Below, piece after piece: positions 9,931 through 19,110 of a stretch of 64,000 nucleotides of DNA. Both the position numbers and the translations under genes were made by a program. The stretch is from assembly GCA_016711925.1 (NCBI GenBank), contig JADJSA010000013.1:1-64000 (forward strand), written 5' to 3'. Every line of letters begins with the position of its first letter. Position 1 is the first letter of the stretch. Source of the stretch: Candidatus Methylophosphatis haderslevensis. Lineage in GTDB: Bacteria > Pseudomonadota > Gammaproteobacteria > Burkholderiales > Rhodocyclaceae. The notes under the pieces are model-generated. The model saw only the letters and a program-made list of their open reading frames with translations, did no database searches and was not told the DNA's origin.

Positions 9931-11058
9931 ATGATGGCGCGCCACCCTCACCGAGTCCGCCATGAACCCCCGAACCCCGATTCGCACGACACACCCACGC
10001 TGCCGCCTGCCCGTGGCGACCTGACGATTCCGGCGCCGTTTCGCAGCACCGGGGCGCCGGAGCCGCTGCCGCTGCCGCTGGTGTTTACCGGACGCGGCGG
10101 CGAGTATTTCGGCATCTGGATCGTCAACCTGCTGCTGACCATCGTCACCTTCGGCATCTATTCGGCCTGGGCCAAGGTGCGCCGGATGCAGTACTTCTAC
10201 CGCAACACCTCGCTGGCCGGCGCGAGTTTCGACTATCACGGCGATCCGCGGGCGATTCTCAAAGGCCGGCTGATCATGTTCGTGCTGTTCGTGGTGTATA
10301 ACCTGGCGCTCCAGTTCGCGCCGGTTATCGGTCTGCTGGTCGGCCTGGTGCTTGCCGGCGTGATGCCGATTCTGCTGCAGCGTTCGCTGCGCTTTCGCGC
10401 CCACAACACCAGTTGGTCGGGCCTGCGTTTCGCATTCGACGGCAGCCAGGGCGGCTCTTACCGCGTCTTCCTGCTGTGGCCGTTTCTCACCATGATCACG
10501 CTCTACCTGCTCGGCCCGATGTGGCATCAGCGCCTGAAGCAGTACCAGCACCGCTACGCCCGCTACGGCACAACGCCATTCACCTTCGATGCGCCGGTGG
10601 GCGGCTTTTACCGCGTCTATCTGATGGTGATCGGCATCCTGATCCTCGGCGTCGTGGTGGCCGGGGCCGTCGGCGGTTTCGGCGCCAAGCTCAACCCGGC
10701 CACCGCGGCGCTGATTCCGCTCGCCATTTTCCTGCTGTTCCTTTTCGTCCAGCCCTATGTCATGGCCAAGCTGCAGAACCTGGTGTGGAACCACACCCAG
10801 GTCGGGCCGCACCGCTTCGACAGCCATGTCGCGCCCGGGCGGCTGTTCTTCATCTTCATCACCAACCTGATCGGCGTCGTGCTAACGCTGGGTCTGTATC
10901 AGCCGTTCGCGGCAATCCGGCTTGCCAAATACCGGCTCGAATCGGTCTCGCTGCTGGCCGCCGGCCCGCTCGACGAATTCGTCGCCGGCCAGCAGCAGCA
11001 GGTCAGCGCCACCGGCGAGGGTGCTGCTGACGTGTTCGATATCGACATCGCGCTGTGA
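9931..11058 (+). CDS. YjgN-like DUF898 membrane protein
   Basis: This 375-residue multi-pass inner-membrane protein matches the DUF898/YjgN pattern. A short hydrophilic N-terminus leads into LVFTGRGGEYFGIWIVNLLL and TFGIYSAWAKVRRMQYFYRN, followed by about six to eight hydrophobic helices. A second cytosolic YQHRYARYG segment and a C-terminal VGPHRFDSH also fit. The function of the family is not known. The start ATG at 9931 (or 9934) keeps the leader short. Its stop overlaps the next gene's GTG start by four bases (GTGA), so the two are translationally coupled. The same DUF898-M48 pair is common in betaproteobacteria, which suggests an envelope role. Confidence 0.88.
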   Translation: MMARHPHRVRHEPPNPDSHDTPTLPPARGDLTIPAPFRSTGAPEPLPLPLVFTGRGGEYFGIWIVNLLLTIVTFGIYSAWAKVRRMQYFYRNTSLAGASFDYHGDPRAILKGRLIMFVLFVVYNLALQFAPVIGLLVGLVLAGVMPILLQRSLRFRAHNTSWSGLRFAFDGSQGGSYRVFLLWPFLTMITLYLLGPMWHQRLKQYQHRYARYGTTPFTFDAPVGGFYRVYLMVIGILILGVVVAGAVGGFGAKLNPATAALIPLAIFLLFLFVQPYVMAKLQNLVWNHTQVGPHRFDSHVAPGRLFFIFITNLIGVVLTLGLYQPFAAIRLAKYRLESVSLLAAGPLDEFVAGQQQQVSATGEGAADVFDIDIAL

Positions 11059-12104
11059 GCGATCCGGCCGCAGGCAACGGTATCGCGGCGTCCGCCGTCG
11101 AGGCGGTGTTCTTCGACGGCCACAGCGCGCGCCAACATGCGGTGCGCCTGAGCTTTCGCAACGATCGCCTGCACATGAGCGGCGCCACCGCGCAGCGCGA
11201 GGCCGCGCTTGCCGAACTGCGCATCTCCGAGCCGATGGGTGCCGCGCCGCGCCTGATCACCTTTTCCGACGGCGCCTTCTGCGAGGTGCGCGACCATGCC
11301 AACCTCGCCCGGCTGCTCGCCGCCAGCGGGCACCGCGACCGCCGTCATGTGCGCTGGCAGTTCGACTGGCGCATGGTCGCCGCGGCCTGCCTGGCCTTCG
11401 TGGCGCTGACCCTGGCCGGCTACTTCTACGGCCTGCCGCTCGGCGCGCGCCTGGCCGCGCCGGCAGTGCCCGAGAGTGCGGTAAAACTGATCTCAGAGCA
11501 GACGCTGGAATTCATCGACGACCATTTGATGAAACCCTCGAAGCTGCCGCCGGAGGAAGTCGAGCCGCTGATCCGCCGCTTTGCCGCGATGCGTGCGCCG
11601 CGCGGCGAGGCCATCGCGCATCGGGTGCTGTTTCGCGACGGCGGCGGGGCCGTCGGCGCCAACGCCTTCGCCCTGCCCGACGGCACGCTGGTGGTGACCG
11701 ACCAGTTGTTCAAGCTTGCCGCCAGCCAGGACGAAGTCATCGCCGTGCTCGCGCACGAACTCGGCCACACCGCCGAGCGCCATGGCATGCGCATGGTGCT
11801 GCAGGGGTCGGCGGTCGGCATGTTTCTCACCTTCTACATCGGCGATGTCAGCACCCTGCTTGCCGCTGCGCCCGCCGCGCTGCTGCAGGCGCGCTACTCG
11901 CGCGGCATGGAGAACGAGGCCGACGCCTACGGCGCCGAGATGCTGCGCGAAAACGGTCTGTCGCCGGTGCTGCTGGCGAGCATGCTCGAACGGCTGGAGA
12001 AGTCCCACCGCCGCGAAGGCGACACGGTGCCGGACTACCTGAGCAGCCATCCCGATACCGCCGCGCGCATTCGCGCCCTGCGCAGCGGGCCGGGTTCGCG
12101 CTAG
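11055..12104 (+). CDS. M48-family membrane-anchored zinc metallopeptidase
   Basis: This 349-residue protease of the Ste24/HtpX/BepA superfamily has the zinc motif HELGH at 234-238 and the third ligand, a glutamate in ENEAD, at about 288. A single hydrophobic segment (VAAACLAFVALTLAGYFYG, near 98-118) anchors it. Most of the chain, including the catalytic part, follows the anchor. The N-terminal 95 residues form a separate domain with two-stranded motifs. The GTG start at 11055 overlaps the DUF898 stop, and an operon is certain from the overlap. The likely substrate is misfolded or damaged envelope protein; that is inference from the family. Confidence 0.88.
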   Translation: MSDPAAGNGIAASAVEAVFFDGHSARQHAVRLSFRNDRLHMSGATAQREAALAELRISEPMGAAPRLITFSDGAFCEVRDHANLARLLAASGHRDRRHVRWQFDWRMVAAACLAFVALTLAGYFYGLPLGARLAAPAVPESAVKLISEQTLEFIDDHLMKPSKLPPEEVEPLIRRFAAMRAPRGEAIAHRVLFRDGGGAVGANAFALPDGTLVVTDQLFKLAASQDEVIAVLAHELGHTAERHGMRMVLQGSAVGMFLTFYIGDVSTLLAAAPAALLQARYSRGMENEADAYGAEMLRENGLSPVLLASMLERLEKSHRREGDTVPDYLSSHPDTAARIRALRSGPGSR

Positions 12105-12126
12105 CCGCGCCGTACCGGCGCGGTTT
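12105..12126. terminator. Stem-loop terminator between M48 and GST genes
   Basis: An 8-bp stem, CCGCGCCG/CGGCGCGG, with a TAC loop is followed by TTT. It lies directly between the converging stops of the M48 peptidase gene and the GST gene, so it could serve both strands, although the T run is short. Confidence 0.55.
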
Positions 12127-12755
12127 CAGCCCTGCGCGGCCGCCAGTTCGGCGTCCTTCGCCTTCACGCGGGCAACCGCCGGCCGTGCCGCAATGCGCTC
12201 GATGTAAGCCTGGATCACCGGCAGCTTCGGCACCAGATCAAACGCTGTCGTCCAGGCCAGTGCCGTGCCCCACAGCACGTCCGCCGCGCTGAAGCGCTCG
12301 CCCAGCAGGTAAGTCCCCTTGGCCAACTGGCCGGTCAGCGTACCGAGCATCGTGTCATAGTCGCCGTAGGGCGAGGTGGCCATCGCGGCCGGCTCGCGCT
12401 TCATCGCCCGGTCGATCACCGCCGGCTCGAACGAGGAGCCGTAGAACACCATCCAGCGCAGGTAGGGGCCGCGCAGCGCATCGCCGATCGGCGGCGCGAG
12501 ACCGGCCGCGGGGAACAGATCGGCCAGATAGATGAACACCGCCGGCTGCTCGGTGATCAGCGCACCGTCGTGCATCACCGCCGGCACCTTGCCCATCGGG
12601 TTGATCGCCAGGTAGGCCGCCTCGCGCTGCTCGCCGGCCTTCATGTTGAGCACCTTCAGTTCGTAGGGCGCGCCGAGTTCCTCGAGCAGGGTAAGCGCCG
12701 CGCTCGAGCGCGTGTTGGGCGAGTGGTAGAGCGTGACTGTCGATTCGAGTGCCAT
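12126..12755 (-). CDS. Glutathione S-transferase family protein
   Basis: This 209-residue cytosolic protein has a thioredoxin-like N-terminal domain. LYHSPNTRSSAALTLLEELG contains the glutathione-activating region, the cis-proline strand is GKVPAV, and the SNAIL-type motif reads TEQPAV. The C-terminal domain is all-helical, with FSAADVLWGTALAW. The start ATG at 12755 is preceded by GGAGGA; a longer frame to 12788 lacks a ribosome site. The specific substrate is unknown. It stands alone, and the divergent OsmC gene upstream also deals with thiol or peroxide stress, so a shared stress role is possible. Confidence 0.87.
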   Translation of the reverse strand: MALESTVTLYHSPNTRSSAALTLLEELGAPYELKVLNMKAGEQREAAYLAINPMGKVPAVMHDGALITEQPAVFIYLADLFPAAGLAPPIGDALRGPYLRWMVFYGSSFEPAVIDRAMKREPAAMATSPYGDYDTMLGTLTGQLAKGTYLLGERFSAADVLWGTALAWTTAFDLVPKLPVIQAYIERIAARPAVARVKAKDAELAAAQG

Positions 12756-12977
12756 CGTTCCTCCAGCACGAAGCGTTGAGAGCCGCAAGCATGCGGCGTC
12801 GATTGTGCGTGCTGCACCGCCGCCTGTAAACCCATCGTACGCCGCTGCGCGGGGAAGTTGGGTATCCTGATTGTCACCGATTCGGTTCCGCGCGGCAGCC
12901 GTCGTGACGCCGCACGCGACCGCCGATCCCGTTGTTGCCGGCGCACTTGCGCGCTGTCAAACCCGAGGAGCTATGCC

Positions 12978-13376
12978 ATGACGATCACCGTCACCCGCGA
13001 GCGGTCCGGACCGATGCGCCACACCGTTCGCATCGGCCGGCACACGCTGACCGTCGATGAACCGCCCCCCAACGGCGGCGAGGACGCCGGCCCGACGCCG
13101 CACGATCTGTACGACGCGGCGCTCGCCGCCTGCAAGGCGTTGACCATGGTCTGGTATGCGCAACGCAAGCAGATCGCGCTCGAAGATGTCGAGGTCGAAG
13201 TCGAGCGCGACGCCGCCGCCGAACAGCGCGGCACCTACCGCCTGCGCGCGCTGGTCAGCCTGTCGGGCGCGCTGTCCGACGCCGAGCGCGAGCAGTTGCT
13301 GGCGGTCGCCTCGCGCTGCCCGGTGCACAAACTGATGACCCAGGCCACCACCGAGATCGAAACCGCCTGGAAGTAG
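12978..13376 (+). CDS. OsmC/Ohr-family peroxiredoxin-like protein
   Basis: This 132-residue protein is of the OsmC superfamily, whose members reduce organic hydroperoxides through two cysteines. The first cysteine lies at about 52 in AALAACKALTM and the second at about 114 in SRCPVHK, at the expected spacing. The GPTPHDLYDAALAAC stretch is typical of the YhfA-like group. The start ATG at 12978 follows GAGGAG by eight bases; a nearby ATG at 12973 is out of frame. The gene is monocistronic and divergent from the GST gene. Confidence 0.88.
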   Translation: MTITVTRERSGPMRHTVRIGRHTLTVDEPPPNGGEDAGPTPHDLYDAALAACKALTMVWYAQRKQIALEDVEVEVERDAAAEQRGTYRLRALVSLSGALSDAEREQLLAVASRCPVHKLMTQATTEIETAWK

Positions 13377-13842
13377 CCGCGCCGGCGCGCTGCCGCCCTT
13401 TTGCGGCCGATCTTCTCGTGGAGCAGACAACACAAGTGAAGTGCCTGCCGACTGCAAGCCACGGCGGATTTCATTGCATTGGCTGGAGAGCCGCATGGAC
13501 AGGCGTTCCCGGGCAGGGCAGGCCCAGGAGCGCCATTTCATGCGCTTCGTGGCCGTGCCCTGCCGGAGCGCGCCGTTCTGTGCGGCTTGCAGGCCTGCGA
13601 CATGAACGCGGCTCGCGCCGCGCTTCGCGCTGGCAACGTGAGCCTCGCTCGAGGTATGCTTGATACGTGCGGCATGTCGGACTGCAGGCGCCGCCGAAGC
13701 CTATCTGAGCCGCTGGCGAACTCATTGAAAAAGGGTGAGCGATGAATCAACGACTCGCGGAGTCGCGCAACCTCTCTGACAGCAGGATAGGCTGCCTGCT
13801 GTCATCTGGTTGGTCTCGACATAACGGCCGTCCTATCGCCAA
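13377..13842. other. Intergenic region without a gene
   Basis: This 466-base gap holds the second copy of the dispersed palindromic repeat (about 13480-13600) and then a stretch of lower GC leading into the zinc-ribbon gene. I see no RNA gene and no convincing frame. An inverted pair, GACAGCAGGATAGGCTGCCTGCTGTC, lies near 13778-13803 and may be a small stem. Confidence 0.5.
13480..13600. repeat. Dispersed palindromic intergenic repeat, copy 2
   Basis: It begins GAGAGCCGCATGGACAGGCG, contains the family word GGGCAGGGC and an inverted GCGCCATTTCATGCGC, and ends in GCCGTGCCCTGCCGGAGCGC. Direct and inverted halves together could fold into a long cruciform. Confidence 0.65.
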
Positions 13843-14199
13843 ATGAAACCAGAGCCCGCCGATTGGAGTACGGAGTTTCAGGAACGGCGTCGTGAGACAA
13901 GGCGGGCGCTCCGATGGTGGCTGGCTGCAGGACTCGTCCCGATGATTTGGTGGATATTTGTCGAGTCGACGGGGCGATACCTCGATCCGACTTCCTTCCT
14001 TTGGTGGGGTTCGTTCGGGCTGTTTGCTTGTGTCATTGCGCGGGTTGCCTACATTGTGAACGCGATCTACCGATGCCCGAGCTGTGGTGAAGTGCCAATG
14101 GGAGGTGGTCTCTTCGCGGGCTCTGATCTTGGCTACAGCGAGGGGGTATTGCTGAATCCGACGCGGTGTCCCAACTGTGGAGTCCGGCTTGGACGTTGA
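13843..14199 (+). CDS. Small membrane protein with C-terminal zinc ribbon
   Basis: This 118-residue protein of unknown function has a charged N-terminus (EFQERRRETRRALRWW), two hydrophobic segments (AAGLVPMIWWIFV and LWWGSFGLFACVIARVAYIV), and two cysteine pairs, CPSC near 78 and CPNC near 110, that would form a zinc ribbon on the cytosolic side. No clear ribosome site precedes the ATG. Base composition is less GC-rich than its neighbours, and it lies next to an SRPBCC gene and a repeat. The patch may therefore be laterally acquired, but that is only suggestive. Confidence 0.65.
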   Translation: MKPEPADWSTEFQERRRETRRALRWWLAAGLVPMIWWIFVESTGRYLDPTSFLWWGSFGLFACVIARVAYIVNAIYRCPSCGEVPMGGGLFAGSDLGYSEGVLLNPTRCPNCGVRLGR

Positions 14200-14465
14200 G
14201 AGCCCAAACGCTTGTTTCCGAGCGGGCCTCAAGCGCGTGCAGGACACGATGTCGGGCAGACGCGAGTCAGGGCTTGAGTATCCCGTTCGCGGCCCGCGAA
14301 GGTTCGATAGAGCGCGCGGCGGTCGAGCGGAGCACCGCGAAGCCCAATGGAGTCGGGAGACGCACTTTCGGCTTCCGCCGTCAGCCATCTCGCGCAGGTT
14401 GCCCTTAGTTTTCACATCGGGCATCGCACGCACTACTCGTCACTTCCTCTCACTGGAGCAACGCC

Positions 14466-14912
14466 ATGTCGGATCGCACCGTTCGCCTTCACCGGGTTCT
14501 GCGCAGCAAACCGGAGAAAGTCTATCGCGCCTTCCTCGACGCCCGCGCCATGGCCAAGTGGCTGCCGCCATACGGCTTCACATGCACGGTGCATCATCTG
14601 GACGCCCGCGTCGGCGGGACGTTCAGAATGTCGTTCCACAACTTCTCCAGCGGCAACGGTCACTCGTTCGGCGGCGAGTACCTCGAACTGGTTCCGGATG
14701 AGCGCATCCGCTACACCGACCGGTTTGACGATCCCAATCTGCCCGGCGTGATCGAGGTAACCGTGTCACTGACGCCGGTGGTTTGCGGAACGGAACTGAA
14801 CGTCACGCAGGCTGGCATTCCTGAAATCATTCCACTGGAAATGTGCTACCTCGGCTGGCAAGAGTCGCTGGCGCAACTCGCAACACTGGTCGAGCCCGAT
14901 ATTCCGGGCTGA
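14466..14912 (+). CDS. SRPBCC (AHSA1-type) domain protein
   Basis: This 148-residue protein has the START-like/AHSA1 fold. It begins SDRTVRLHRVLRSKPEKVYRAFLDA, the usual first strand and helix of activator of Hsp90 homologue-like polyketide cyclase/dehydratase proteins. WLPPYGFTCTVHHLDARVGG and a C-terminal CYLGWQESLAQLATLVE helix follow. Such proteins bind small hydrophobic ligands, and no ligand can be named. The start ATG at 14466 follows a weak GGAGCAACGCC leader. The 266 bases before it hold no gene. Confidence 0.82.
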   Translation: MSDRTVRLHRVLRSKPEKVYRAFLDARAMAKWLPPYGFTCTVHHLDARVGGTFRMSFHNFSSGNGHSFGGEYLELVPDERIRYTDRFDDPNLPGVIEVTVSLTPVVCGTELNVTQAGIPEIIPLEMCYLGWQESLAQLATLVEPDIPG

Positions 14913-15019
14913 AGCGGATGCCATGCAAATGACAAATCCCAGATGATGCACTCACGCCGCAGCGCCGCTCTGGCCAACACGTTTGATCAACCCGCGCGAG
15001 CGCCTCGTCGTCATCCGGC

Positions 15020-15610
15020 CTACCGCTGCGCGGCGAGTCGTTCGACCACTTTCTCCAGCACCTGATTCACCGCTTCGGGCTGTGGCGCAAGCGCCTTGTC
15101 CACCTGCACCACGTCGAGCGATACGAATCGCTCGCCGGCGAAGCGCGAACAGCTCGTGACATGCTGCGCGGGTGTCCGCGTCACCGTCGCGCCGGCCTTG
15201 TCGGTTCGCGCCGGCACGGTTGCGGTGGAGCACAGCGACTGGCCGATCTTGCGTTCGTTGCGCGGGGCGGCGGCCTTGCCGCCATCGCGGTCGCTGTCGA
15301 GCCAGGCGTTCATTTGCTTCTCGGTGACGCGTTCCTTCGCCGAAACCACCGTCAGGTTGGCGCCGTCCCATTCGCCGTTGCCGGGATGCGCGCAAACGCT
15401 CATGGCCAGATCGGCCGGCGCGCCGCCTTCGCCCTTTTTCACCGGCAGTGTCGTGCCTTCCGGTTTGGCCGAGGACCGGGTGCCCAGCGTCGCCAGCTCC
15501 GCCGGCGTGATCAGGCCACAGGCCTTGTTGCCTTGTTGGGCCAGCAGATCGACGCTGAACGATGCAAAAATCAGGGTCCAACCGATGGCGAACGCGTGGT
15601 TTGGTTTCAT
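15020..15610 (-). CDS. Secreted protein of unknown function
   Basis: This 196-residue product has a plausible signal sequence (AIGWTLIFASFSVDLLAQQ, cleaved after about residue 25). Four to five cysteines are spread along the mature chain (KACGLIT, MSVCAHPG, SLCSTAT, TSCSRF), which suggests disulfides in the periplasm. The N-terminal KACGLITPAELATLG resembles the opening of secreted DUF3558-like or lipoprotein-type domains, but I cannot assign a family. The ATG at 15610 has an AGAATGAAAC context with AAGGACCAG upstream. It faces the ABC transporter gene across a 243-base divergent promoter region. Confidence 0.7.
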   Translation of the reverse strand: MKPNHAFAIGWTLIFASFSVDLLAQQGNKACGLITPAELATLGTRSSAKPEGTTLPVKKGEGGAPADLAMSVCAHPGNGEWDGANLTVVSAKERVTEKQMNAWLDSDRDGGKAAAPRNERKIGQSLCSTATVPARTDKAGATVTRTPAQHVTSCSRFAGERFVSLDVVQVDKALAPQPEAVNQVLEKVVERLAAQR

Positions 15611-15853
15611 TCTGGTCCTTCATGCAATGGATGTGCGTCGCCCGATGACGGCATGACGATGCGAGAAGCCTAGCAACTGCCGCTTCGGTCAGCAATCGGT
15701 CTAACGGCCGATGGCATGGCCGACTGCCATCGAAGTCCGCGATTGACTGCGCCTGCCACGGGCAGAGATACTCGCAGCGGTTCCGATGCATTTCCCGTCT
15801 TCCTATCCTGACGTTGCGCTGTCCGGAGGCTCCCCGATGTTTTCGGCGACGGC

Positions 15854-17554
15854 ATGATCCGCTTTGATCTGCGGCTGTGGCAACGCTTCAGCGCAGTCGC
15901 GTTGCCCTATTGGTTCCGGGAAGAAAAATGGCCAGCCAGGGGGCTGCTGCTCCTGCTGGTGGCGTTGTTGCTTGGGCAGACCGGGTTCGCCGTGTTGTTC
16001 AACCAGTTGACCGGGGAATTCACCTCGGCGATGGCCGCAAAGGACGCCGACCGGTTCTGGACTTCGATTCTCGAGTGCCTCGCCATCCTGGTCGCGGCGG
16101 TGCCGATCTATGCGTTTTTCTATTACGTGCGCGACAAACTCGCGCTCTGGTGGCGGCGCTGGCTGACCCGGGATTTCCTTGGCAGCTATTTCAACGATCG
16201 CGCCTACTACGAACTGAACGCCAGCACCGAGATCGACAATCCGGATCAGCGTATCGCGGATGACATCAAAACCTTTACCGAGAAGTCCCTCTTCTTCTTG
16301 CTGATCGTGGTCGGCGCATTGCTGGAACTCGTCGCCTTCTCGGGCGTGCTCTGGTCGATTTCGACCGAGCTGGTCGTATTCCTGGTGATCTATGCGATCG
16401 CCGGTACGGCGGTCACCATGCTGGTATTCGGCAAGGTTCTGATCGGGCTCAACTTCTACCAGCTCAAACGCGAAGCCGATTTCCGCTTCAGCCTGGTGCG
16501 CATTCGCGAAAATGCCGAAGCCATCGCCTTCTATCGTGGCGAGGATCAGGAGTCGAAGCGGGTCACCCAGTACTTCGATGCGGCTTTCGGCAACTTCAAC
16601 AAACTGATTCGCGCCCAGCTCAATCTCAACCTGTTCCAGTACGGCTACAGTTTCATGACCATCGTCTTGCCCAGCGCGATCATCGCCGGGCGGGTGATAT
16701 CGGGAGAACTGGAGGTCGGGCGGGCGATTCAGGCGGCCGGCGCTTTTTCGGCGATCCTGGCTGCGCTGACGGTGATCGTCGACAACTTCGAGGAGTTCAG
16801 CAAGTTCGCGGCGGGCATCGATCGCCTCTACAGCTTTTCCCGATTCATCACCGGCAAGGAAGGCCGTTCGCCGGCTGCCTCCGAAATCGGCTTGCTGCAG
16901 GGTTCCCGTCTGGCGATCGAGAACCTCACCTTGCAGACTCCAAACTACAACCGAATCCTGCTCAGCAACCTCTCGCTGGCAATCGATCCGGGCGAGGGGT
17001 TGCTGATCGTCGGTGCAAGCGGTAGCGGGAAAAGCTCCCTGTTGCGCGCCATCGCCGGTTTGTGGCACTCGGGAAGCGGCCGCATCGTCCGGCCGGATAG
17101 CGCGGACATGCTGTTTCTGCCGCAAAGGCCCTATATGCTGCTGGGCAGCCTGCGCAGCCAGTTGTTGTACCCGCAGCAGGATCGGCAAATCACCGATGAG
17201 CGGCTCCTGCGTTTACTGGAGAGTGTCAATCTTCCGGATATCGCGGCCCAGTTCGGCGGCCTCGATGCCGAACTGGACTGGGCAAAGGTGCTGTCGGTCG
17301 GTGAGCAACAGCGCGTGGCCTTTGCCCGGGTACTGCTCGTTGCGCCCCGCTACGCGATCCTCGATGAAGCCACCAGCGCGATGGACATCGCCAACGAGGA
17401 AAGCCTCTATGAACAACTGGCGGCCACCGCCACCACGCTGATCAGCACCGGCCACCGGCCTTCGATCAAGAAATATCACTCACAGGTGCTGGAACTGGCG
17501 GGCAACGGAGTATGGCATTTGCATGCAGCGGGCGACTACCGCTTCGCGCTTTAG
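15854..17554 (+). CDS. ABC transporter with fused membrane and ATPase domains (YddA/SbmA-BacA related)
   Basis: This 566-residue half-transporter belongs to the group with a six-helix SbmA/BacA-like N-terminal domain and a C-terminal ATPase, as in YddA and mycobacterial Rv1819c. The membrane region covers about residues 1-330 (FNQLTGEFTSAMAAKD, then DNPDQRIADDIKTFTEKS, a marker of the family). The Walker A GASGSGKSS is at 387-395, the signature LSVGEQQR at 480-487 and the Walker B with catalytic glutamate (ILDEATSAMD) around 501-510. It probably works as a homodimer and moves peptides, cobalamin or antimicrobial compounds; the substrate is unknown. The gene is monocistronic. Confidence 0.9.
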   Translation: MIRFDLRLWQRFSAVALPYWFREEKWPARGLLLLLVALLLGQTGFAVLFNQLTGEFTSAMAAKDADRFWTSILECLAILVAAVPIYAFFYYVRDKLALWWRRWLTRDFLGSYFNDRAYYELNASTEIDNPDQRIADDIKTFTEKSLFFLLIVVGALLELVAFSGVLWSISTELVVFLVIYAIAGTAVTMLVFGKVLIGLNFYQLKREADFRFSLVRIRENAEAIAFYRGEDQESKRVTQYFDAAFGNFNKLIRAQLNLNLFQYGYSFMTIVLPSAIIAGRVISGELEVGRAIQAAGAFSAILAALTVIVDNFEEFSKFAAGIDRLYSFSRFITGKEGRSPAASEIGLLQGSRLAIENLTLQTPNYNRILLSNLSLAIDPGEGLLIVGASGSGKSSLLRAIAGLWHSGSGRIVRPDSADMLFLPQRPYMLLGSLRSQLLYPQQDRQITDERLLRLLESVNLPDIAAQFGGLDAELDWAKVLSVGEQQRVAFARVLLVAPRYAILDEATSAMDIANEESLYEQLAATATTLISTGHRPSIKKYHSQVLELAGNGVWHLHAAGDYRFAL

Positions 17555-17613
17555 GCTCCGGTTCGTGCTGAAGCCGCCAGTCTTCCGATGACGCGCCGGC
17601 TTCGCCGATCCCC

Positions 17614-18396
17614 TTACCTCCTGCCGACCGCGGACGCCGGGGGCATGCCCTGCCATTCTCCCGCAATCCGCCACTCGCCGTCCTGCAGGGACAAAAGCAG
17701 GGTCTTTGGCCGCGCCGTCTCGCGGTAGCGGCCGCTCGCATAGTCCTGCAGGAACACGGCGCGCAGCCGATCCGGCGCGACGCGCTCGAAGCGCATGTCA
17801 TGGAGTCGGACATTGATTTCCGCTGGCGTCGACAGCTTCTTGCGCCGAGCCGCGGCCCAGGCGCTGCGGGACTGTCCGTCGATCGGCTGGAAATCCACGC
17901 CGTAGCAGTCGAGGTAGGCGTCGGCGTCGCGGCTTGCCCATGCCTGGCGCCAGCGTTCGACCAGCGCGCGCGCCTGCGCCTCGCCCGGTTGCGCCGGCAA
18001 GGCCGCCGTCACCGCTGCGACCTGTGCGTCGGGTGGCGGCGTTGCGGGGGGCATCGAGACAGCGGGTGCCAACGCGGCCGTCGGTTGCCCGAGCGCGGGC
18101 TCGCGGCGATCGGCGGAGCCGGTGGCCAGCCAGGTCAGACCTGCCGTGCCCACGGCCGAGAGCAGGCCGGTCAGTACGAGGGTCCGGCCACTGTAAGCGC
18201 CGCCGCGCCGGAGAGACGAAGCGCGCATCGGCATGGGTGCCGGCGCAAGCGCTGGCGGCTGACCCGGGATCGTCTGCGTCTGGATCTGCTCGCCGCCGCC
18301 AAGCCGGCCATCGCCGGGCTCGGTTGCGTGCTCGGCGTTCGACGCATTGCGCGCGACGCGTTCCATCGCCAGTTCGATCAAGCTGTGCCGTTGCAT
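17614..18396 (-). CDS. Membrane-anchored protein with NTF2-like domain
   Basis: This protein of about 260 residues has a cytosolic low-complexity N-terminus (PALAPAPMP), one membrane helix (RTLVLTGLLSAVGTAGLTWLA) and a proline/alanine-rich linker. It ends in an NTF2/SnoaL-like domain of about 120 residues beginning LVERWRQAWASRDADAYLDCY. This domain arrangement is common in periplasmic proteins next to cell-wall L,D-transpeptidases, but none lies nearby. The start at 18396 (MQRHSLIELAMER) has GGAG nine bases upstream; a longer frame to 18468 is possible. The function is unassigned. Confidence 0.72.
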   Translation of the reverse strand: MQRHSLIELAMERVARNASNAEHATEPGDGRLGGGEQIQTQTIPGQPPALAPAPMPMRASSLRRGGAYSGRTLVLTGLLSAVGTAGLTWLATGSADRREPALGQPTAALAPAVSMPPATPPPDAQVAAVTAALPAQPGEAQARALVERWRQAWASRDADAYLDCYGVDFQPIDGQSRSAWAAARRKKLSTPAEINVRLHDMRFERVAPDRLRAVFLQDYASGRYRETARPKTLLLSLQDGEWRIAGEWQGMPPASAVGRR

Positions 18397-18578
18397 TGCC
18401 TGCTGCTCCGAAAGTGTCGTTCGCGGGCGCGCCTGCGCCAGTGCCGGCCGGGGCTGGCAGCCGGGCAATGGCCGAGGTGCCCTGCCGCCAGACGCGGATA
18501 TTAGCAGAAAGGCATATTCCGCAGCCGACCATGGGCGGCCTGCGCAGCAGGAACGGCAACGTGAGGCGCCAGGCGGCG

Positions 18579-19076
18579 CTACTGCGGTGCCACCGGTATT
18601 ACGCAGTCGAAAGCGCCGGCCTGCGGATCGAAGCGCATGATGAAAAAATCGCTGCTAACTTGCTCGTGCACCTGCGCGCCCAGGCGCGTGTAAAAGCCCG
18701 GGCCGTCAGTGCCGAAATAGACGGCCGCGAAGCCTAGCCGCTTGGCTTCGTCGAGCAGCGCGCGCACCAGGCGCGTACCGATGCCGCTGCCGCGCAACGC
18801 GGGCACCACCACCAGCGCCGCCAGCCACGGATGCAGGTGGGTGCGCTGCCTGTCGTCGTTGTCGATCAGGTTGATTGTGCCGGCCAGTTCGCCCTCGTGC
18901 AGCGCGATCAGGCACAGCGGCAGGCGCGCCGGATCGTGGGTCTTGCGCAGGTGGCTGACCAGGTCGGCGACCGTCATGCCACCGGATTCCTGCCAGAACT
19001 CGACATGGATCAGTCGCGCCACCGCTTCGGTCAGCCCGGCGTGGTGGAACAACGGCTCGATCGCGACATGCGTCAT
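18579..19076 (-). CDS. GNAT-family N-acetyltransferase
   Basis: This 165-residue protein has a GNAT acetyl-CoA fold. It has LCLIALHEGELAGTINLI (the beta-2/3 strands), HPWLAALVVVPALRGSGIGT with the R-G-x-G-I/G-T acetyl-CoA binding loop, and FYTRLGAQV at the C-terminal strand. It probably acetylates an amine on a small molecule or protein. The start at 19076 (MTHVAIEPLF) gives the usual length; the long open frame upstream runs through the neighbouring gene and is ignored. A small membrane-protein gene ends 34 bases upstream on the same strand. Confidence 0.85.
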   Translation of the reverse strand: MTHVAIEPLFHHAGLTEAVARLIHVEFWQESGGMTVADLVSHLRKTHDPARLPLCLIALHEGELAGTINLIDNDDRQRTHLHPWLAALVVVPALRGSGIGTRLVRALLDEAKRLGFAAVYFGTDGPGFYTRLGAQVHEQVSSDFFIMRFDPQAGAFDCVIPVAPQ

Positions 19077-19110
19077 AGCAGAACGGGGCGCGCCATCGGC
19101 GCATCGGTCG

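Noticed and set aside
13747..14433. Minus-strand frame of 228 codons over the zinc-ribbon gene
   Set aside because: The plus-strand protein has clear helices and two CxxC pairs, while the antisense frame has no pattern.
14200..14465. Possible integron attC site near the zinc-ribbon and SRPBCC genes
   Set aside because: Searched by eye for RYYYAAC/GTTRRRY core pairs with the right symmetry and found none convincing. No integrase gene is present.
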